64,000 nucleotides of DNA from Bacteroides faecalis (GTDB taxonomy: Bacteria > Bacteroidota > Bacteroidia > Bacteroidales > Bacteroidaceae). This document shows, one piece after another, positions 43,329 to 51,753 of this stretch. The DNA is taken from assembly GCF_003865075.1 (NCBI RefSeq), contig NZ_BHWB01000010.1, forward strand, positions 112,353 through 176,352, in the 5' to 3' direction. The notes beneath the pieces are model-generated. The model was given only the letters and a program-made list of their open reading frames with translations, was not told the origin of the DNA and searched no databases. Made by a program: the position numbers and the translations under genes. Every line of letters begins with the position of its first letter. The stretch's first letter is position 1.

Positions 43329-44783
43329 TCATTTAATTGGTTCCGCATGCACATAGTATTCACTGTTTATAGGGTCTTCCCCGTCAGTTTTAAGTATCAG
43401 TACCATGCGAGAATGTTTTGTACGCCAATATGCTTTAATATCAGCATCTTCGGGTAGTGCCTTAAACGTTTTACACAGCGAAGCCTTTTCTGTTTCTTTT
43501 ATAGTACTATGTGCTTCATAGTACTGGTCCATAATCTTCAACAGACCTTCTCTTTCACGTTCAAGCACGCCTAACATATATTCCTTGTCGTTTTTGTCTT
43601 TTGCTCCTTTCAGTACAATACGTAACTCTGCATACGGTTTTGTAATGTCTTCTTTGTAGGCAGTAGGTGGAGTTAGGATAAACTCACGGCTCTTGTCCAG
43701 CAAGCAATATTCTGTTAGTTCGGGGTTCTTGGAATTATACCTTACGTTATCCCAATCGTAACCAAAGAATCCATCATTCACCAAATAGAGCCTCTTTCGG
43801 GCTTGATAGACAATACGGCCATCTTTATAGCCATTGGCATAGACAATAGTATTGTCATGAGGCGTGAAGAAGTATGTGCTCCACCAATAGGAAGTATTCA
43901 AACAGTTTGTCTTACGTTCCATGATTCCAAAGCTATCTGGCATATCACGACAATCACTCGTCCAAGTAATTGAATCGTAGTAGTTGTAATAGGCATTATC
44001 TGAAGAGTTGAAACCATATTCATCGGTAAGCTCAAATGTTACAAGGCAGAAGGTCTGAAACACAGGGTCTGTGTTGTCTTTGTCGTCTTCTGCATAGTAT
44101 GCCTTAATCTTAAACTTGCAGTTGTCGGGAACAGAACGGTCAATATCCGTATCATACGTGTAACTTTTCTTCATCATTTCCAAATCGGTTTCGGTCATGC
44201 GTTTATATACAATCATGCCATATATAGACTTGTAACCATTGCTGCCATCACTCGTCGCTCCCAATTTTTGTATGGTGTACATTAAGGTCTTGCCATTCGA
44301 CTCGTCAAGCTTAAGAATCTGCATGTATCTGCTGTCTGTTGTCTGCTTGTTGCTGCCAAACAGTATGAAGCCTTTGTCCATGTCATAAGTCCATGATACA
44401 CGACTGAAACAAAAGGCTGGCAAGGCATCACTATAAAAATAACTAAAAGCTTGCTGTGATGTCTCAAACCAAAAGTGTGTAGGGCTGCCACCAAATCTGT
44501 CTTTCCAAAATTCCTCCTTGCTCAACTTTCCGTTTTCCTGTACCTCATAAGTGGCAATACTCTCCCAACCATAGCCCTTGACCTTACTCTGTATTTCTTC
44601 TGCTGCTATTGGCTTTCTCCCTTTTAGCACACAGCACCCCTCATCATTAACAGTATAGGTTTGGTTGAATAGATTCATATCCAACTTACATTGCTCAACA
44701 CTCAATTCCTCAGACTTATCGCAACTGCCAAATACAACAGTGCAAGCTACGATGAGTGCTATTAACCAAAACTTCTTAGTCAT
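43329..44783 (-). CDS. Large lipoprotein of unknown function
   Basis: The 484-residue protein has a signal peptide with lipobox VVFGSC (Cys20). No recognised domain is present. The sequence is rich in Tyr, Trp and Asp (PTHFWFETSQQAFSYFYSDA, DSITWTSDCRDMPDSFGIME) and contains several Cys beyond the lipid-bearing one (GCCVLKG, DNCKFKIK, NCLNTSYWW). The C terminus has a charged helical part (LGVLEREREGLLKIMDQYYE). It lies alone between the truncated aldo/keto reductase and the integrase, with its own terminator and a minus-strand -7 box (TATTTTTG, 44868-44875). A cargo gene of the integrative element is the likely explanation. Confidence 0.75.
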   Translation of the reverse strand: MTKKFWLIALIVACTVVFGSCDKSEELSVEQCKLDMNLFNQTYTVNDEGCCVLKGRKPIAAEEIQSKVKGYGWESIATYEVQENGKLSKEEFWKDRFGGSPTHFWFETSQQAFSYFYSDALPAFCFSRVSWTYDMDKGFILFGSNKQTTDSRYMQILKLDESNGKTLMYTIQKLGATSDGSNGYKSIYGMIVYKRMTETDLEMMKKSYTYDTDIDRSVPDNCKFKIKAYYAEDDKDNTDPVFQTFCLVTFELTDEYGFNSSDNAYYNYYDSITWTSDCRDMPDSFGIMERKTNCLNTSYWWSTYFFTPHDNTIVYANGYKDGRIVYQARKRLYLVNDGFFGYDWDNVRYNSKNPELTEYCLLDKSREFILTPPTAYKEDITKPYAELRIVLKGAKDKNDKEYMLGVLEREREGLLKIMDQYYEAHSTIKETEKASLCKTFKALPEDADIKAYWRTKHSRMVLILKTDGEDPINSEYYVHAEPIK

Positions 44784-45058
44784 AATAATCCAAATTTAAA
44801 GATTTTACATATAGACAGATTACGGATTTTCAGTGTTTCAAATTCTGCTGTCCAAGATAACTGAGTGCAAAAATACAAAAGTATCAACGTAATAGTGCAT
44901 TTTTTTATTTTTTATAACACTCAAAACATACTTTTGTGCAAATAAAGGAAGAATAAACTACACCTGACAAATCTATTTACATATTTCTATGCACTGCCTA
45001 CAGTTGGTACACTCACTTTCTGCAACCGTTGGGAGCAAAATTTCTTCGCCCTCATGGT

Positions 45059-45100
45059 GGAGCGAGGCGTTTTGGGGTTCCCAAAACATAACCTCGCTCC
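45059..45100. repeat. Strong two-part hairpin
   Basis: GGAGCGAGG (45059-45067) pairs with CCTCGCTCC (45092-45100), and inside it GTTTTGGG (45069-45076) pairs with CCCAAAAC (45080-45087) around GTT. Only C68 and the three to four bases ATAA are unpaired. Confidence 0.8.
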
Positions 45101-45576
45101 CTCCTCTAAGAACAAAAGACGAGATATTTGCCTTTCGGCTTTCCATGCCCAAGGTTGCAGACCTTAATTCTCTCAATTTACGCCAAACATCAAAGCTGCC
45201 ACATTGAAAGAACAAGGTCACAGACACAAGCTACTTTGTACATGGAGTTTGCAAAGGAAAAGGTGATATTTTCAGTGTGAAACTTGCCAAGTGTTTCAGT
45301 TGTGTGTTGTTGATTTCCTTTGTGAACTATGCCGAGTGTGCTGTGTGTCCTCGGTATAGTCTGCATAAATCTAATGCCATGCTAAAACACTGCGGAGGTT
45401 CGCCCAAGTGGCTGGAGGCGCAAAGCCTCCAAGAAACGTTGCTGCAACCATTTCGGAGAATAGAGCGGTTGCCAATTAATCCACAAGCACATTTTACAGC
45501 GTACCAAGTGAGGGCATGTAAAACGTTGAATTGTTGAAGATAGGTGTTATCTTTATGAGAACCAACCACTTATACC

Positions 45577-45699
45577 CTCAACAAACTCTCAACAAATAGC
45601 TCTACACAACAAATTACTGGGCAAAAAAGAAAGAAAGGAATGGTGTTCATGGTTTTCTCTTTTCAACATTATCTTTCTTTTGTTGAGAGATTTGTTGAG
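45577..45699. repeat. Inverted pair of double TGTTGAG boxes
   Basis: The left arm CTCAACAAACTCTCAACAAA (45577-45596) is the reverse complement of the right arm (45679-45699) apart from one inserted A. Each arm holds two TTTGTTGAG units. Further single copies flank it (about 45528, 45663, 45703, 45750). Confidence 0.7.
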
Positions 45700-45897
45700 A
45701 ATATGTTGAGCCGTAAATGCCTGATGTTCAATACTTCTTTCATCATATTCAACAATTCAACAAAAATAAGGGGTGTTTTGTCCGTCATTTTTATGAACAG
45801 AACTCATCCCCCTACAAGTAAGAATGTCATGCTTATGCTTCAGTACTTATTCACGACAGTACGACAGCGCCAAGCCAACAAACAAGCAAGAGGACAT

Positions 45898-46272
45898 TCA
45901 ACTAAAGGCGGTTGTTCTTCTATTGAGTTGTAGGATAATGACACTACTTTTCTCTTTTGCCCCGTACAATCTCTTGAAGATGGTGGCACGAAACCGAGCT
46001 GCCCCGTATGAGTTTATACGGAAGCAAAGGGCAACAATCATCGGAAAGCCATACAACGTTTGCCAAATGCCATTGGAAGTTTCCTGTTTCTGTTGGACTT
46101 CCGACACCGTCAATAAACCATCCTTGTATATTGACCTTATCACAGCATGGAGTTTCATGGCGGTGACATGAAGCATATCAACCAATTCACCCTCACTCAT
46201 CCACAAGTCTTGCAAGTTGGACGGAATGGATAACATTCCATTTCCGTCCACGGTGATTACAGTCCTTTTCAT
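45898..46272 (-). CDS. RhuM-like small protein coupled to the integrase
   Basis: The 124-residue protein overlaps the integrase stop codon by four bases (ATGA), so translation is coupled. The N-terminal half (MSEGELVDMLHVTAMKLHAV) looks like a helix-turn-helix. The stretch YGFPMIVALCFRINSYGAAR followed by FRATIFKRLYG resembles the conserved core of virulence protein RhuM (DxIxxVGYRVNS..RFRxWAT). RhuM proteins have no established biochemical activity. The fixed position behind the integrase suggests a part in element regulation or excision, for example as a directionality or regulatory factor; that is inference. Confidence 0.6.
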   Translation of the reverse strand: MKRTVITVDGNGMLSIPSNLQDLWMSEGELVDMLHVTAMKLHAVIRSIYKDGLLTVSEVQQKQETSNGIWQTLYGFPMIVALCFRINSYGAARFRATIFKRLYGAKEKSSVIILQLNRRTTAFS

Positions 46273-47492
46273 GCCATTCCCCCCATTGTCGGCATATGCC
46301 CCTTGATTCGACTTTCAAAAGCTGATATGTCATGCTCCAATTTAGTACTTGTCACCTTTGCGTAAATTTGTGTTGTGGCGATGTCCGTATGTCCCAGTAT
46401 CTTGCTTACACTCTCTATCGGCATACCGTAGTTTAAAGCCAAAACTGCGAACGAATGCCGGGAGCAATGAAATGAAATTCGCTTCTTGATGCCACACATT
46501 TTTGCCACTTTCTTTATACGCTTGTTTACCATGTCAAGTGAGCCAATATTAAACAAGTGCATATCTTTTCTCAATGGCTTGTAACGTTCAATTATCTGTA
46601 TGGCTGCATCTATCAGTTTAATTTTGAATGGTACGCCTGTCTTTTGACGCTGAGAAACTATCCATGGAGACCCACTTATAATGGCAACATTGTCCTCTGT
46701 AAGATTCTTGATGTCAACGAAAGAGATACCTGTCCAACAACCAAACATAAACAAGTCTCTCGCAAAAGCAAAGTTGGGATTTTCCAACTCTATTCCTGCA
46801 AATATGTCCAATTCTTCCTCTGTCAAGAACTCACGCTCCTTGTGGTCTGGGTCAACGTGGTACATGGCAAACGGATTTCTCTGTATCTTGCCGTTGTAGT
46901 GTGCTGCCGTGACGATATGCTTCAATGGTATGGAGTATATCCAAATGGTAGATTGCGTGAGTCCAATGACATTCTTCAAATACAGACAAAAATCACGGAT
47001 GAACTCCTCGGTAAGCTCATTCATGGACATATCGCTGCGCTTGTACTGAAATTTGATGAACTCGGCAACGTACTTTCTTACCGTCAGATACTTGCGGTAG
47101 GTTCGGACAGCTCGGTCTTTTCCCACGCGTTGGGCAAAGGCTGCGTTCTCCTTGTCAAAAGCTCTGAGTAATGTCTCATACTCCGTACCTATGCCTTGAT
47201 ATGCGTTTCTCACCATTTCAGCGGTAACGAACGCCTCACGGTCGGAAAGCCGTTGGTAATGCTTAGCGATTTGAGCCTTGATGTTATCAAGCGCAAAGTT
47301 CACCTCATTGGCTTCCTTGCTTCTGCCTTTGGCTCTGTTGCCCTTGGCATCCCATATCGCCTTGGTCACGCTCAGCTTGCAACTGAACTGTGCGATAGTT
47401 CCGTTGATTGTCACACGTCCCATGATAGGGACAATTCCGTTTCTCTCCTTGCTTCCGTTTACATAGAAGACTGTCTTGAATGTACTTCTCAT
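46269..47492 (-). CDS. int: Tyrosine recombinase (ICE integrase)
   Basis: 407 residues. An arm-binding domain (about 1-110, VFYVNGSKERNGIVPIMGRV) is followed by a core-binding SAM-like domain (about 115-215) and a catalytic domain. Catalytic residues seen are Lys284 (QRQKTG), His342 and Arg345 (FHCSRHSFA), His368 (ILGHTD) and Tyr377 (QIYAKV). The first catalytic Arg is missing: TGIS (254-257) replaces the usual TGLR, as known for IntDOT-type enzymes where a Ser takes this place. It integrates and excises the element. It is transcribed leftward from a perfect promoter. Confidence 0.92.
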   Translation of the reverse strand: MRSTFKTVFYVNGSKERNGIVPIMGRVTINGTIAQFSCKLSVTKAIWDAKGNRAKGRSKEANEVNFALDNIKAQIAKHYQRLSDREAFVTAEMVRNAYQGIGTEYETLLRAFDKENAAFAQRVGKDRAVRTYRKYLTVRKYVAEFIKFQYKRSDMSMNELTEEFIRDFCLYLKNVIGLTQSTIWIYSIPLKHIVTAAHYNGKIQRNPFAMYHVDPDHKEREFLTEEELDIFAGIELENPNFAFARDLFMFGCWTGISFVDIKNLTEDNVAIISGSPWIVSQRQKTGVPFKIKLIDAAIQIIERYKPLRKDMHLFNIGSLDMVNKRIKKVAKMCGIKKRISFHCSRHSFAVLALNYGMPIESVSKILGHTDIATTQIYAKVTSTKLEHDISAFESRIKGHMPTMGGMA

Positions 47493-47515
47493 AATTCCTT
47501 GCTTTTTGTTCTGTG

Positions 47516-47546
47516 CAAAATTAAATCATGAGAGTTGCATGGCAAA
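47516..47546 (-). promoter_or_regulatory. Promoter of the integrase gene
   Basis: Minus strand: TTTG (47543-47546), a 19-base gap, then TAATTTTG (47516-47523), an exact consensus promoter 23 bases before the ATG. The rest of the gap up to 47953 has no gene; it must hold the start signals of the rightward module, but no clear plus-strand -7 box was found. Confidence 0.8.
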
Positions 47547-47953
47547 TTCACAACCTGTGCAGAATTGAGAAGTAAAAACCGAAGCCGTTAAAAATGCTTA
47601 TTAGAGCGTTTCTTTGAGGTAATGACTTGAAAGCGTTTCTACTTCTCAAATCCGCCATTTTCGCATTTCCTCACGAATGCCACAAAAAGCCAACGACTGC
47701 CACAACCACTTGAAACTCAAAACAAAAGCTCAAATCTGCTATTTTTTGCTTTTTTAGTCATTCTTTTTCCGAAAAACCTTGCATTCCCTAATCCCTACCT
47801 TTTTAAGCACCCGAAACGAAAACGACCGATGCGACAGAAAGACGCATTAAAAAAAATGTCGGATAAACGAGAAGCAGATAAGATAGTTTGAAACTCAACT
47901 CCCTCAGCTCTTGAATCCGCATTAAAAAACAAAAAATCAAAAACAAAACGGAT

Positions 47954-48289
47954 ATGAGAACGGCAATAGCAACAAAATTCGTGGCATGGGAAGTACCAAG
48001 TTTGGAGAACCTGCAAGGCAGCAAGGTGTACGGACTTCGCACCAAACTGAACAATGGTGAGAAATTGAGCCGAGAGGAAAAGGATTGGCTTACACGCAAC
48101 GTGAACAGCAACACCTATTTCAAGAGCGCAGTACCCTTGCAAGGTTGGATGTTTGACTTTTCCGACATTCTCCGAACCTACATTGTAAAGCAGTATGGAC
48201 ATTGGGCGGAATACAAGGCTACCGACAAGACCGCACTCCGCAGTTTCCTATACGGCAGGATAGACAGCATCGTGGAACTTAACAAATGA
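47954..48289 (+). CDS. Conserved ICE protein, unknown function
   Basis: The 111-residue soluble protein (FVAWEVPSLENLQGSKVYGL, LREEKDW-like REEKDWLTRNVNSN, QGWMFDFSDILRTYIVKQYG) is the first gene of the rightward module. I recognise the type as commonly found in Bacteroides conjugative elements but know no function. Composition and codon use match the following genes. Confidence 0.65.
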   Translation: MRTAIATKFVAWEVPSLENLQGSKVYGLRTKLNNGEKLSREEKDWLTRNVNSNTYFKSAVPLQGWMFDFSDILRTYIVKQYGHWAEYKATDKTALRSFLYGRIDSIVELNK

Positions 48290-48296
48290 TACGGCT

Positions 48297-48512
48297 ATGA
48301 CAGCAACGGTAAATTTCAGACAAATGGCGCAATACATAGGGCTTGCGATATGCACCCTAATCATGCGCACCGCCTTTTGGGTGTCCGGCATCCTTTGGTA
48401 CATCGTCAGAGAGATAATAAACGGAGTGTTCCGAGTGGCAATAGGGGTAATCGTGGCTATTCTTTCCGTTATCCTGTTCTTCGGCTTCATTCTTTGGTTA
48501 TTCACCCTTTAA
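48297..48512 (+). CDS. Small membrane protein
   Basis: 71 residues with two hydrophobic helices (QYIGLAICTLIMRTAFWVSG and VAIGVIVAILSVILFFGFIL). It lies seven bases after the previous gene in the same module. No family is recognised. Confidence 0.6.
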   Translation: MTATVNFRQMAQYIGLAICTLIMRTAFWVSGILWYIVREIINGVFRVAIGVIVAILSVILFFGFILWLFTL

Positions 48513-48523
48513 TCCCTACCGAC

Positions 48524-48745
48524 ATGGCAAAGAGAAGAAGCAAGACAGTGGAGCAACAATGCAGATACTACGAGGTGGGCAACATCTTCGAGTACATGGT
48601 GGAAACATACCTCAACGGCAATATGTCCGTGTTCCGTGGACTCTACCACGAACTGAACAAGGACGCACGGAAGGACTTTATAGACTTCCTATTGAGCGAG
48701 GTTGAGCCGATTTATTGGAGGGAGATTTTGAAACATACTATTTGA
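48524..48745 (+). CDS. Small conserved ICE protein
   Basis: 73 residues starting MAKRRSKTVEQQCRYYEVGN; this ATG is preferred over a longer upstream frame that only shadows the membrane protein gene. The acidic, helical C-terminal half reads LYHELNKDARKDFIDFLLSE. Function is unknown. Confidence 0.6.
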   Translation: MAKRRSKTVEQQCRYYEVGNIFEYMVETYLNGNMSVFRGLYHELNKDARKDFIDFLLSEVEPIYWREILKHTI

Positions 48746-48768
48746 CAACTCATAAAAACGACAGCGAT

Positions 48769-49188
48769 ATGAAAGGAACAGACCATTTCAAGAGAACGAT
48801 ACAGATGTATTTGGAACAACGTGCGGAGGAAGACACGCTCTTTGCGAAGAACTACCGCAATCCAGCCAAGAACATTGACGATTGCGTAACCTACATTCTG
48901 AACTATGTGCAGAAAAGCGGTTGTAACGGCTTCACGGACGGAGAGATATACGGACAAGCAGTACACTACTATGACGAGAACGAGATTGAGGTGGGCAAGC
49001 CTATCCAATGCCAAGTGGCGGTGAACCACATTGTGGAACTCACGGCAGAGGAAAAAGCAGAAGCACGTCAGCAGGCAGTCCGCAGATACCAAGACGAGGA
49101 ACTCCGCAAGTTGCAGAACCGCACCAAGCCGACAAAGGCGAAAACAGAAACCCAAGTTCAACCCTCATTATTTGATTTTGGCTTATGA
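48769..49188 (+). CDS. PcfK-like protein
   Basis: 139 residues starting MKGTDHFKRTIQMYLEQRAE, followed by NPAKNIDDCVTYILNYVQKS and a C-terminal charged helix ending VQPSLFDFGL. This matches the PcfK-like family (PF14058), which is linked to conjugative elements in Firmicutes and Bacteroidetes. The start is taken at the internal Met because upstream codons overlap the preceding gene. It overlaps pcfJ by 4 bases (ATGA). Confidence 0.8.
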   Translation: MKGTDHFKRTIQMYLEQRAEEDTLFAKNYRNPAKNIDDCVTYILNYVQKSGCNGFTDGEIYGQAVHYYDENEIEVGKPIQCQVAVNHIVELTAEEKAEARQQAVRRYQDEELRKLQNRTKPTKAKTETQVQPSLFDFGL

Positions 49189-50450
49189 AACCGAGAAACA
49201 AATTTGAAAAAGCAGTTCTTGCCCAAAGCAAGAAACTACGCCCGATAACCCCGATACAGATAAATTGGGCATTCCGTAATTGCGTGGAGCATTATGCACA
49301 CCGCTTGCCGAAAGGTCGTACCACTTGTATGGATTGCGGTCATAGTTGGGTAATGACGGAGCAGACCGAGCATTGTACGTGTCCCGAATGTGGAGCAAGT
49401 TTGAAAGTCTGCCTCACCTATCAGCGCAAGGTAAGACAAAAGCAGTATTTCACAACCCTTACCACAAGCGGAGAATACCAAGTGCTACGAATGTTCTTGC
49501 TTGTCGTGGGTATGGAGAAAGGGGTTAATGCCAAGTCCTATGCCCTTGAAATCGGGCAGTATTGGTGGAATGAACAAGGGCGTAAGGCTGTTGTTGCCAT
49601 TCCACGCACATTGGGATGCTACATCGACACGTTCTCATTCGCTTCTCCTTTTGCTATCCGCAATGACAATGAAGCGTACCGCCATATCTCATATTCCCCG
49701 ATATATCCAAGATATAAGGTGTTGCCGACGCTCCGCAGAAACGGCTTTAACGGCAATTTCCACGACATTGTACCCACCAAACTAATACCGGCATTATTGT
49801 CGGACAGCCGTGCGGAAACGCTGTTGAAGGCAGGGCAATATCCCATGTTGCGCTACTATCTGTACCACTCTTTCAATATTGGAGAGTATTGGGCTTCAAT
49901 CAAGATATGTATCCGCAACGGCTATACCATTGAGGACGGCTCAATGTGGCGTGACACCATAGACCTCCTGCGTCATTTCGGCAAGGACACAAACAGCCCG
50001 AAATACGTTTGCCCTGCCGACCTCAAAGTTGAACACGACAAGTTGGTGGCAAAGCGCAACCTGCAAAGGAAACATGAGTGGACTGAACAGCAACGCAGGA
50101 AAGCGATTGAGGACGAGAAACAATATCTGAAAGCTAAGGGCATATTCTTCGGACTTGCCTTTACCGACAGCCTTATTTGCGTCAAAGTCATAGAGAGCGT
50201 GGAAGAAATGGCAGAGGAAGGAAGGACGATGCACCATTGTGTGGGCGGTTACCACAAACGAAAAGACTCCCTTATCCTATCCGCCACCATTGACGGAAAA
50301 CGAATTGAAACGATAGAGGTGTCACTAAAAACTTTTGAGGTGGTGCAGTGTCGTGGCGTATGCAACGAGAACTCCGAATACCACGACCGCATCATCGCCC
50401 TTGTGAACAAGAACGCCAACCTTATCCGCCAGCGGATGAAAGCGGCATAA
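49185..50450 (+). CDS. PcfJ-like protein
   Basis: 421 residues. The N-terminal part contains a zinc ribbon with two Cys pairs: CMDCGHSWV and CTCPECGASL (about 45-70). The C-terminal part holds the PcfJ signature, EEMAEEGRTMHHCVGGYHKR, followed by the strand pair IEVSLKTFEVVQCRG. PcfJ (PF14284) proteins occur in conjugative elements, and their role in transfer is not defined. It is translationally coupled to the PcfK gene. Confidence 0.88.
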   Translation: MKPRNKFEKAVLAQSKKLRPITPIQINWAFRNCVEHYAHRLPKGRTTCMDCGHSWVMTEQTEHCTCPECGASLKVCLTYQRKVRQKQYFTTLTTSGEYQVLRMFLLVVGMEKGVNAKSYALEIGQYWWNEQGRKAVVAIPRTLGCYIDTFSFASPFAIRNDNEAYRHISYSPIYPRYKVLPTLRRNGFNGNFHDIVPTKLIPALLSDSRAETLLKAGQYPMLRYYLYHSFNIGEYWASIKICIRNGYTIEDGSMWRDTIDLLRHFGKDTNSPKYVCPADLKVEHDKLVAKRNLQRKHEWTEQQRRKAIEDEKQYLKAKGIFFGLAFTDSLICVKVIESVEEMAEEGRTMHHCVGGYHKRKDSLILSATIDGKRIETIEVSLKTFEVVQCRGVCNENSEYHDRIIALVNKNANLIRQRMKAA

Positions 50451-50474
50451 TATCGACATCTAACAACTAACATT

Positions 50475-50732
50475 ATGGAAGTAAGATTTGAAAGCATGGT
50501 TTTCCTATGGGATGATAAAATCCCCACGATGTTCCTTGAATTTATGAACCTCCTCACTCTTTGTCAGAGTGAGGAGCAATTAAGGGCGAGCGTCAAGGAC
50601 TTTGCCGAGAAACACGAACTTGACAAGTTCTTTTATTACGGCTTCGGCTCACATCATTTCTACCTGCACCAACGCTATACGAGTAACCCCGAAATAGTGA
50701 TGCAGAACAGAGTGTTGTCAGTACATTTCTAA
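50475..50732 (+). CDS. Small conserved ICE protein
   Basis: The 85-residue soluble protein reads MVFLWDDKIPTMFLEFMNLL, FAEKHELDKFFYYGFGSHHF. It is 24 bases after pcfJ and in the same module. No function is known. Confidence 0.6.
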   Translation: MEVRFESMVFLWDDKIPTMFLEFMNLLTLCQSEEQLRASVKDFAEKHELDKFFYYGFGSHHFYLHQRYTSNPEIVMQNRVLSVHF

Positions 50733-50751
50733 CCATCTAAAAATAACGATT

Positions 50752-50982
50752 ATGAGTACACGGATGACCATCAACGGAGTAAGCACCTGCACGCAAGCAG
50801 GGACAGAGAAATACGAGAAGTCCCAAACGGGTATCGGCAGACGTAAGCGGACACTTATGCAATACGACTACCGCCACACGGACGGGGAATTGTTCTCTTG
50901 TGTGAAACCCACGTTAGACGAGTGCCGAGCCGCACGGGACAAGTGGCTGACGGCAAAGGAAAGAAAGGAGGACAAGCGATGA
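50752..50982 (+). CDS. DUF3873 family protein
   Basis: The 76-residue protein matches the DUF3873 family common in Bacteroides conjugative elements: MSTRMTINGVSTCTQAGTEK, then YDYRHTDGELFSCVKPTLDE. It overlaps the next gene by four bases. Function is unknown. Confidence 0.8.
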   Translation: MSTRMTINGVSTCTQAGTEKYEKSQTGIGRRKRTLMQYDYRHTDGELFSCVKPTLDECRAARDKWLTAKERKEDKR

Positions 50983-51227
50983 ACGAAGTTGCCTACCAAA
51001 CGCTGATAGTCAAGTTCAGCGAGCCAATCAAGGCATTGGACGGAATGTTTGATGATGCCGAAGCATGGGGAGTTGATACCCTGAAGGGGTGGATAGACAA
51101 CTATGAAAGTAGCAGGTTTACTGCCATTGACAGCCATACGGCAGTCATAACGAGCGAGTATAACATGGAGTGGCTGAAAGAGTGGCTGGAAAGATGCACA
51201 CCCATAGCCGAGAAAACTGAATTTTGA
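50979..51227 (+). CDS. Small conserved ICE protein
   Basis: 82 residues starting MNEVAYQTLIVKFSEPIKAL at an ATGA overlap with the DUF3873 gene, then YESSRFTAIDSHTAVITSEY and MEWLKEWLERC. No function is recognised. Confidence 0.6.
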   Translation: MNEVAYQTLIVKFSEPIKALDGMFDDAEAWGVDTLKGWIDNYESSRFTAIDSHTAVITSEYNMEWLKEWLERCTPIAEKTEF

Positions 51228-51280
51228 ACGTTGTGGCGGTGTCCGCACCGCCACAACATAACGCCTAAAATACAACGAAT

Positions 51281-51589
51281 ATGATAGCGAAGACAATTTT
51301 GGAGCAGATAGGTGGCAGACGCTTTGCCACCATGACGGGAAGCAAAGACTTCATAGACATGGGCAACGGCTTACGCATGAGCCTTGCGAGGAACAAGACG
51401 AGTGCCAACCGCCTTGACATCATCTATGATGCAGGGGCAGACCTCTACAATATGCGCTTCTACCGCAGGACGTTCAGCAAAAAGACATTCGAGTGCAAGA
51501 CGAAAGACATAGAAACGCACGAGGGGATATATTGCGATATGCTGGAGGAAATGTTCACGATGGTGACGGGGCTTTACACCCGTTTTTGA
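51281..51589 (+). CDS. Small conserved ICE protein
   Basis: 102 residues (MIAKTILEQIGGRRFATMTG, GLRMSLARNKTSANRLDIIY, LEEMFTMVTGLYTRF). It is the last gene of the rightward ICE module before the hairpin cluster, and typical of these elements but without an assigned role. Confidence 0.65.
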   Translation: MIAKTILEQIGGRRFATMTGSKDFIDMGNGLRMSLARNKTSANRLDIIYDAGADLYNMRFYRRTFSKKTFECKTKDIETHEGIYCDMLEEMFTMVTGLYTRF

Positions 51590-51595
51590 ACGATG

Positions 51596-51652
51596 GGCGG
51601 CGAAAGCCGCCTACTTTCTTTCAGTGAGCATGATGGCGGACAAAGAAAGTAG
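51596..51652. repeat. Paired hairpins after the rightward module
   Basis: GGCGGC-GAAA-GCCGCC (51596-51611) forms a tight GNRA-loop hairpin. Immediately after it CTACTTTCTTT (51611-51621) pairs with AAAGAAAGTAG (51642-51652). It may end transcription of the rightward module. Confidence 0.6.
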
Positions 51653-51701
51653 CAAAGAAACCTTTGTTCCAATCTTCGATAAAATTCTTATTTGAATATG
51701 T

Positions 51702-51728
51702 AAAATTAGCCATAAAAGGCTAATTTTG
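51702..51728 (+). promoter_or_regulatory. Hairpin overlapping a -7 box ahead of the cargo gene
   Basis: AAAATTAGCC (51702-51711) pairs perfectly with GGCTAATTTT (51718-51727). The right arm contains TAATTTTG (51721-51728), an exact -7 match, 26 bases before the ATG at 51754. It could be a terminator for upstream transcription, a promoter with an operator-like palindrome, or both. Confidence 0.5.
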
Positions 51729-51753
51729 CATTGTTATTTTTTTGTATATTAAT

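Larger units (their letters stand above)
44784..45897. other. Repeat- and hairpin-rich stretch left of the integrase
   Basis: About 1.1 kb without a convincing gene. It contains a strong hairpin (45059-45100), a GGAGGC/GCCTCC hairpin around 45414-45430 and many TGTTGA boxes on both strands between about 45525 and 45765. Several ORFs of 60-97 codons exist, but they are interrupted by these structures and lack protein-like composition. The position beside the integrase suits an attachment and recombination region. Confidence 0.5.

Noticed and set aside
44973..45227. 84-codon minus-strand ORF ending CTNCRQCIEICK, seeming to hold a Cys motif
   Set aside because: The strong 45059-45100 hairpin lies inside it, there is no promoter or coupled neighbour, and the composition is not protein-like.
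45277..45537. 86-codon plus-strand ORF with a hydrophobic start
   Set aside because: It overlaps a minus-strand ORF of the same size and a GGAGGC/GCCTCC hairpin; no evidence favours either frame.
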